A DNA stretch of 64,000 nt, taken from NCBI GenBank assembly GCA_028820635.1, contig JAPPIG010000131.1, positions 1-64,000 on the forward strand, given 5' to 3'. How positions within the stretch are numbered: the first letter of the stretch is position 1; each line of letters starts with the position of its first letter. The stretch is from Candidatus Poribacteria bacterium. Lineage in GTDB: Bacteria; Poribacteria; WGA-4E; WGA-3G. Below are positions 59,866 through 64,000 of the stretch, in pieces. Position numbers and translations under genes: made by a program. Under the pieces are notes generated by a model. That model made no database searches, was not told the DNA's origin, and worked only from the letters and a program-made list of their open reading frames with translations.

Positions 59866-61266
59866 TCATTTCAATAATGACCAGTCAGGTTCGTCTTCTG
59901 GGTCGCCGAGGGGACCGTGGGCATTACGGACGATGCGGCGTTGTCCGTCATACCAATCCGTGTAACTTGTGGCAGGTTGGAGTTTATCGTTTCGCGCATC
60001 CATAAGATTTAAGAGCGTATTCTCCATCTCGGCCTCCAACGGTTTTGCTTCGGGATCGTCAATCAAGTTGTTCATCTGCAGCGGGTCTGCTTCTATGTCG
60101 TATAGCATCCGTTTACCATCAAGCCACCGTGCGTAACTATGCGTTTTCGTGCGGACACCACGCCATTCGTCGCCATTAACGAGATAATCGTAGGTTGCAC
60201 CAAAGTTCATCGTTAGGACAGCATCCTGTTCAAAGGCATCCGTTTCGCCACACCAAGATGCGGACAAATCGTAGCCTTCTACTGTTCGGGGAGGTTGAAT
60301 TCCACATAAACCGCAGAGCGAGGGGAATAGGTCTACCGGGGATGTGAGCGTGTCGCAGTTGCGATTACCGTCAAAGACACCGGGTAGCCGCATGATAAGT
60401 GGGACTTTGATTGATTCTTCATAAGGTTTCCGCTTTGCCCAGAAATTGATACCTTGTGCACCGCCTTGCGTGCCGTGATCCGATCCGAAAATGAGCAGTG
60501 TATTTTCCACACGTCCCGTTTTTTCCAAGTATGCCATCAATTCGCCGAGCATATCGTCCACTGCTAACGTCATGGCGAGGTAGTGACGATAAATTTTCAA
60601 CGATTGCTCTTTAACCGAGTCTGGCACGTTTTTTGGCAGTCGGAGTTCGGTGGGGAGTCGGTCATAGTATTTCTGCGGGGCAAAGTCGTAAGGTGTGGAG
60701 TGCGCTTGATGTGGAGAGATAAACAGACAAAATGGTGTATCGTCATCCACATCATCCATGAACTGAAAGGCGTATCTGTTTAACGCGTCAGTTTCATATC
60801 CTTCCCATCTTTCGTTTCGCCAATCATCAAGATTTACAGTGCCGTTGAAATAGTCGGTGTGAAAGTTGTAGCCGCGCCAATGTTGGAATCCGAGTCGGTC
60901 GCGCCCTTCAGGGACATAATCGCGTCCACCGATTTCAGGAAACGAACCTGTGTGAAGATGCCATTTGCCAACCCACGCTGTTCGGTAGCCGTTTCGGTTG
61001 AAAACATCGCCGAGTCCGATTTCATCGTGTCGGGTTTTGACGAAATTGATGAGGTGCCCTGTTGTTTGCGGATGTCGTCCAGTGAGTAGCATGGAGCGAT
61101 AGGGCGTACAGACAGGTGCAGTGGCAATTGCGTTGGAGAAAACAGTGCCTTCTTGTGCGAGTCGGTCAATGTGTGGTGTTTCAATCTGTTTTTCGCCGTA
61201 TATGGGCAGTGAACAGGCACGGATTTGATCTGCAAGAAGATAAACGATATTGGGATTGTTCGGCAT
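59866..61266 (-). CDS. Sulfatase (Cys-type)
   Basis: This 466-residue sulfatase has the N-terminal metal block NIVYLLADQIRACSLPIYG and the catalytic motif CTPYRSMLLTGR at Cys53 (the fourth motif position is Tyr where Ser or Thr is more common). Further blocks are VGKWHLHTGS and IFGSDHGTQGGAQ. No signal peptide is visible. The upstream partner is the interrupted protease gene, whose frame ends 20 bases before the sulfatase ATG, so the genes share a transcript or nearly do. The tyrosine in the motif may affect recognition by the formylglycine-generating enzyme. Substrate unknown. Confidence 0.9.
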   Translation of the reverse strand: MPNNPNIVYLLADQIRACSLPIYGEKQIETPHIDRLAQEGTVFSNAIATAPVCTPYRSMLLTGRHPQTTGHLINFVKTRHDEIGLGDVFNRNGYRTAWVGKWHLHTGSFPEIGGRDYVPEGRDRLGFQHWRGYNFHTDYFNGTVNLDDWRNERWEGYETDALNRYAFQFMDDVDDDTPFCLFISPHQAHSTPYDFAPQKYYDRLPTELRLPKNVPDSVKEQSLKIYRHYLAMTLAVDDMLGELMAYLEKTGRVENTLLIFGSDHGTQGGAQGINFWAKRKPYEESIKVPLIMRLPGVFDGNRNCDTLTSPVDLFPSLCGLCGIQPPRTVEGYDLSASWCGETDAFEQDAVLTMNFGATYDYLVNGDEWRGVRTKTHSYARWLDGKRMLYDIEADPLQMNNLIDDPEAKPLEAEMENTLLNLMDARNDKLQPATSYTDWYDGQRRIVRNAHGPLGDPEDEPDWSLLK

Positions 61267-61286
61267 TTTGATGTCTCAATAGTAGA

Positions 61287-61685
61287 TTATATTGGGTGAA
61301 GTTCAATTGTTTCTGATGAAAACAAGATATTAATATCAAAATGCTGTAGAAAATTCAATCCTAACAGTCCTTCAACTATTGAGTCTTCATGCAAGTCATG
61401 ACATAAAACATCAATATTGTCGATAGTTTCGCCAATTGCTGTTAAATTGCGTACTGTTATGATTTTTGCGGTAATAATCCCATTTGTTGTTAGAATATCT
61501 ACCTCTTGTTTTGGATTTGAGAGGTCGTATCCTAAATCAGTAGCAACTTGTATTGGAATAGAAGTAATTGAAGCACCCGTATCTAAAGCAACAGAAAAAG
61601 TTTGGACTTTATCAATATTTATACCGCCAACTTCAAGACTGTGGACAATTAAATGTCGTGTACTATCAAATTATATACTTGCCAT
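61287..61685 (-). pseudogene. Retropepsin-like aspartic protease with an in-frame stop near the start
   Basis: The frame contains the catalytic DTGAS (61583-61569) and, later, EGLLGLNFLQHFDI, the two landmarks of retropepsin-like (clan AA) aspartic proteases. Residues between them (ITSIPIQVATDLGYDL) fit the family. The ATG at 61685-61683 overlaps by one base the stop codon of the upstream gene, a typical coupled start, but the fifth codon is TAA (61673-61671) in the same frame. Either the gene is broken, or an unusual start further in (for example ATT) is used for a 120-residue protein, or the stop is read through. The gene pair resembles the small-protein plus protease pairs common in cyanobacteria and other phyla. 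Confidence 0.72.
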
Positions 61686-61912
61686 TATAAAAGGTACCCT
61701 ACACCCTCTGGCGTTTTACGTGTAGAATGCACCGCGACTCGTCCTGTGTAGTTCATTGAAATATCCCGTATCTCCTTACGGGATATACTATGTGCAATAA
61801 GTCTTCCCGATAGCAGCTCAGTGTTTTCGCTGAGTTCATAATCAACAATAAGTAGCCATTCATTAGGGTATTTCTGCTCCATTTCCTCAATCGTCAGACG
61901 TTCTTTTGTCAT
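61685..61912 (-). CDS. Small protein preceding the retropepsin-like gene
   Basis: This 75-residue acidic protein contains TIEEMEQKYPNEWLLIVDYE, an ELLSGRLIAHSISRKEI segment and a C-terminal GRVAVHSTRKTPEGVGYLL. The pattern resembles the short protein commonly encoded just before retropepsin-like proteases in cyanobacteria and other bacteria. ATG 61912 has AAAGGAGAG with seven bases of spacing and is preferred over the earlier in-frame ATG at 61996. Its stop codon overlaps the ATG of the protease gene by one base, suggesting tight translational coupling. The function is not established; an accessory or antitoxin-like role is only a guess. Confidence 0.7.
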   Translation of the reverse strand: MTKERLTIEEMEQKYPNEWLLIVDYELSENTELLSGRLIAHSISRKEIRDISMNYTGRVAVHSTRKTPEGVGYLL

Positions 61913-62022
61913 TGATTCTCTCCTTTCAATTAAGTGAGGGTATGCATAAATATTTGGCGCATCAGCATAGACAGGGACAGACTTTAGGTGCGGCATTATT
62001 TCACAAAGTGCCGTTTGTAGTC

Positions 62023-62073
62023 GCGCAATTCATTGCGCCTCTTTGAACTTGTGGACGGCACACGGCGTGTGCC
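62023..62073. repeat. Two REP-like palindromes
   Basis: GCGCAAT-TC-ATTGCGC (62023-62038) is the fourth copy of that palindrome. GGCACAC-GGC-GTGTGCC (62057-62073) is a separate palindrome. Loosely inverted ATTTATGCA-type words flank both (about 61939-61957 and 62107-62118). The 61913-62221 gap holds no gene. Confidence 0.55.
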
Positions 62074-62171
62074 TACTACCTTTAAGCGCATATTTAAATC
62101 GGAATTATTTATGCACACCCCTCAATTAAGTAATAGTATGCTTCACTTAACTACTGAATTGTTGTAATTTA

Positions 62172-62196
62172 TACCATATTTTGGCGATATATGGTA
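62172..62196 (-). terminator. Weak hairpin downstream of the PorV-like gene
   Basis: Stem TACCATAT (62172-62179) and ATATGGTA (62189-62196) lies 26 bases beyond the stop codon in the direction of transcription. The stem is AT-rich and there is no T-run, so it may instead belong to the TATGGTG-ended repeat family. Confidence 0.3.
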
Positions 62197-62221
62197 ATTT
62201 CGTTTTGACTAATCAATACAC

Positions 62222-63358
62222 TTAAAAATTTAGTCCTAAGCTGACACGATGAGCATTTTGTAGATAGTCAAAGTCCGCATAAGCGTAATCGAGAGAAAGC
62301 GTGGTTTGGTGGAATTTTAGGTGGATGCCTAAACCGAGCGTAAGTCCTTCTTCATCATCACTCCGATCGGGCCCTAATCGGAATTTGTACCCCGCACGAA
62401 TCGCCGCCATCCTTTTGTACCAGTATTCTAAACCGAGATTCAGGCGTTCGCTGTTATCATTCGGATGATTACCGTCAAGCGCAATCGTGAGAAGGTTACT
62501 TTCATTATCAACTAAGTCGTAAGCGACACCGAGCCGGAAATTGGATGGCAACGGATATTCAATAGTGTCCAACTCTGCTTTTCGCGTTGGATTTGTCGTA
62601 TCTGGATAGGGGTGATAATCCGCTGTTCGTTCATCGCCTGCTTCTTCAACACCGGTTTCAAGGTCGGGCCCGCTGAAACTCATTTCAGGTCCGAAGTTTG
62701 AGAACGACATGCCGATACGTAAACTCCGCCAACCTGTGTGATATAAAGTGCCGATGTCTATAGCAACACCCCTTGCACTTTCCCGATGGATCTGTTGGTG
62801 GATATATTTCGCATTGATGCCAAATGAGAGATTAGCACCAGATTCTTTCTGATAGAGTTCCCTTGAATACGCTAACGACACTGCAGTATCCCATGCTGAA
62901 TACCAAAGACCTGTGCCATCTGGTTTCGCCAGGGTTGTGATTTCTGTGTCAGGAACGTTGAGGAAGGTAACGCTGGCACCCAATGTGCCGACCTTTTCTA
63001 TTGGGGTGGCAAACGCGAGATAATTGTATCGGACATCTGCAAGCCATATCGTGTGCGTATCTGAGAAACTTGTCTTTTCAAGTTGGCTTAACCCTGCTGG
63101 ATTCCAATAGATGGTGGTAACATCGTTAGCGATTGCACCGAATGCCCCGCCTAAACTATCCACTCGTGCACCTGGTCCAATTTTAAGAAATTGTGCCCCT
63201 GCAGTACCCACATTCGTGGTTGCATAACCGGGGACTGTCAATGAAAGCATAGTAGTCGCTAATAGCAAGATTAAAAGAAAGGAAATATAACGGCGCGGTG
63301 TGTCCGTCTTTCTTATCTTTGCTGTACAATAACCCTGAAAAAAAATAATATTGTGCAT
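62222..63358 (-). CDS. PorV/PorQ-like outer-membrane beta-barrel protein
   Basis: This 378-residue protein has a signal peptide (hydrophobic 25-42). It resembles PorV/PorQ-type barrel proteins: AQFLKIGPGARVDSLGGAFG and IANDVTTIYWNPAGLSQL near the N-terminus, and amphipathic strands to a C-terminal aromatic residue (HRVSLGLNF). These proteins belong to the FadL-like family and in Bacteroidetes take part in type 9 secretion. In Poribacteria related proteins accompany large secreted proteins. AGGAG lies about six bases before ATG. The preceding gene, a secreted protein, ends 25 bases upstream, suggesting that the barrel protein helps export or attach it. Confidence 0.8.
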   Translation of the reverse strand: MHNIIFFQGYCTAKIRKTDTPRRYISFLLILLLATTMLSLTVPGYATTNVGTAGAQFLKIGPGARVDSLGGAFGAIANDVTTIYWNPAGLSQLEKTSFSDTHTIWLADVRYNYLAFATPIEKVGTLGASVTFLNVPDTEITTLAKPDGTGLWYSAWDTAVSLAYSRELYQKESGANLSFGINAKYIHQQIHRESARGVAIDIGTLYHTGWRSLRIGMSFSNFGPEMSFSGPDLETGVEEAGDERTADYHPYPDTTNPTRKAELDTIEYPLPSNFRLGVAYDLVDNESNLLTIALDGNHPNDNSERLNLGLEYWYKRMAAIRAGYKFRLGPDRSDDEEGLTLGLGIHLKFHQTTLSLDYAYADFDYLQNAHRVSLGLNF

Positions 63359-63383
63359 GTGTTTCTCCTAAAACGTGGGTGCC

Positions 63384-64000
63384 TTATCGAATGATGGCAA
63401 ACCGACCTATCTTATTTCCGATAACATCGTTCTTTTCATCTTGTGCTTCAACATGGAAGATATAAACACCACTTGCCAATGCCTGATTGTAACGGTTGAG
63501 CAGATCAAATTCCGCTGTGCCGCCCTTGTCTCCCTGTGCTAACCGTTCATCAGGGTTGAAGGAATCAGCACTTTCGTGTTTGATTTCGCGCACCAATTCA
63601 CCCACTAACGTATAGATACGTATTGTGCATCGTGGTGGTAGATGTGTGAAAAACACCTTATCCGTTCCTTCTGAGGTTACCGCTCTGTTTGTGACAAAGT
63701 ATGGATTTGGCACGACGCGAATTTTACTCAGATCGTCTTTGATGTCCTCAGCATCAAGCGACTCGCCCTGTGTTTTCAACAGCAGTTCATCTCCGTCTTG
63801 TGGCGCAGCAACGCCTCCCATCTTAACAGTAAATACATCACCAGACGAAATCTCACCGTTAGGATCAAAGATATAGACGTAAGCACCGCGGATAAAAATG
63901 CGGAAGAAACCTGGTGTCCCCTCTGGGTTATATTCATCACTCCAACCGGCATCTGTGAGAATAGCATACCCATCAGCGCGTTGGTCGTTGAATTTGATTT
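63384..64000 (-). CDS. C-terminal part of an exported protein with FlgD/T9SS-like terminal domain (5' end outside window)
   Basis: The frame is open to the window edge, giving about 205 residues of the C-terminus. The nominal ATG at 63821 is internal: the frame continues upstream without a stop through EYNPEGTPGFFRIFIRGAY and IFDPNGEISSGDVFTV. The end has IRVVPNPYFVTNRAV, then CTIRIYTLVGELVREI and ALASGVYIFHVEAQD, the pattern of FlgD-Ig-like or type 9 secretion C-terminal domains (VxPNPx, IxIYxxxGxLV, SGxYxxxV). Its neighbour is a PorV-like protein. The N-terminal part and the function of the whole protein cannot be seen. Confidence 0.75.
   Translation of the reverse strand, partial: IKFNDQRADGYAILTDAGWSDEYNPEGTPGFFRIFIRGAYVYIFDPNGEISSGDVFTVKMGGVAAPQDGDELLLKTQGESLDAEDIKDDLSKIRVVPNPYFVTNRAVTSEGTDKVFFTHLPPRCTIRIYTLVGELVREIKHESADSFNPDERLAQGDKGGTAEFDLLNRYNQALASGVYIFHVEAQDEKNDVIGNKIGRFAIIR

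Noticed and set aside
59757..60005. 82-codon plus-strand frame after the AAA-TOPRIM gene
   Set aside because: It runs antisense into the sulfatase C-terminus and has no domain or ribosome site.
33295..62041. Repeated short palindromes considered as CRISPR arrays
   Set aside because: Copies are scattered over tens of kilobases, not regularly spaced, and have no spacers or nearby cas genes.
63776..63973. Separate 65-codon minus-strand gene near the right edge
   Set aside because: The overlapping frame that continues to the window edge encodes a coherent exported-protein C-terminus; the 65-codon frame has no features.

Overview
The window reads as chromosomal DNA of a moderately AT-rich, Gram-negative-type bacterium, most likely Candidatus Poribacteria or a relative in the Planctomycetes/Latescibacteria neighbourhood. 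This is an inference from gene content, not from a marker gene. The pointers are three Cys-type sulfatases, three phytanoyl-CoA dioxygenase (PhyH) proteins, two Gfo/Idh/MocA oxidoreductases, secreted WD40 propellers, a fused glycyl-tRNA synthetase, a MoxR/DUF58/BatA/DUF4175 cluster, a PorV-like outer-membrane protein, and dense short palindromic repeats. No rRNA, tRNA or CRISPR array was seen.

Layout. 1-447: the end of an IS630 transposase and a composite repeat. 454-4015: an oxidoreductase, then two tandem membrane proteins that join an RDD domain to a complete PspA/IM30-like helical domain. 4150-6462: a sulfatase and a PhyH enzyme. 6513-6956: repeats and an IS4-type transposase remnant. 6976-10477: rsmI, a 3-hydroxyacyl-CoA dehydrogenase, a TVP38/TMEM64 membrane protein and a second oxidoreductase. 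10613-18744: exported proteins (WD40 propellers of 7 and 14 blades, a LamG-like protein, an alpha/beta hydrolase, a CotH-like kinase) with repeat-rich gaps. 19372-36060: a long same-strand block of MoxR ATPase, DUF58, BatA-like and VWA membrane proteins and a DUF4175-like giant, followed by a beta-propeller glycosidase-like protein and three secreted proteins, one built from repeated beta modules. 36186-42834: a third WD40 protein, a DUF169 protein, an SDR, a secreted protein, a lipoprotein and an ABC-2 permease.

From 42977 on, most genes lie on the minus strand. They are an amidohydrolase/PhyH pair, a sulfatase divergent from a galactonate-dehydratase-like enzyme, and a four-gene run (glyQS fusion, 1284-residue HEAT-repeat lipoprotein, NIPSNAP protein, PhyH protein with an HxG instead of an HxD motif). 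After a divergent AAA-TOPRIM ATPase with a consensus promoter come a sulfatase preceded by a small protein and a retropepsin-like protease interrupted by a stop codon, and finally a PorV-like protein with a secreted-protein C-terminus cut by the window edge. A glycerate kinase (45628-46857) is on the plus strand.

The genes suggest a heterotroph that breaks down sulfated or decorated polysaccharides (sulfatases, glycosidase-like propeller, dehydratase, glycerate kinase, sugar oxidoreductases), with a large exported proteome. The intergenic DNA carries at least four interleaved repeat families, some visibly inserted into one another. The strongest candidates for something undescribed are the tandem RDD-PspA fusions, the HxG PhyH protein, the interrupted retropepsin gene pair and the nested palindromic elements.
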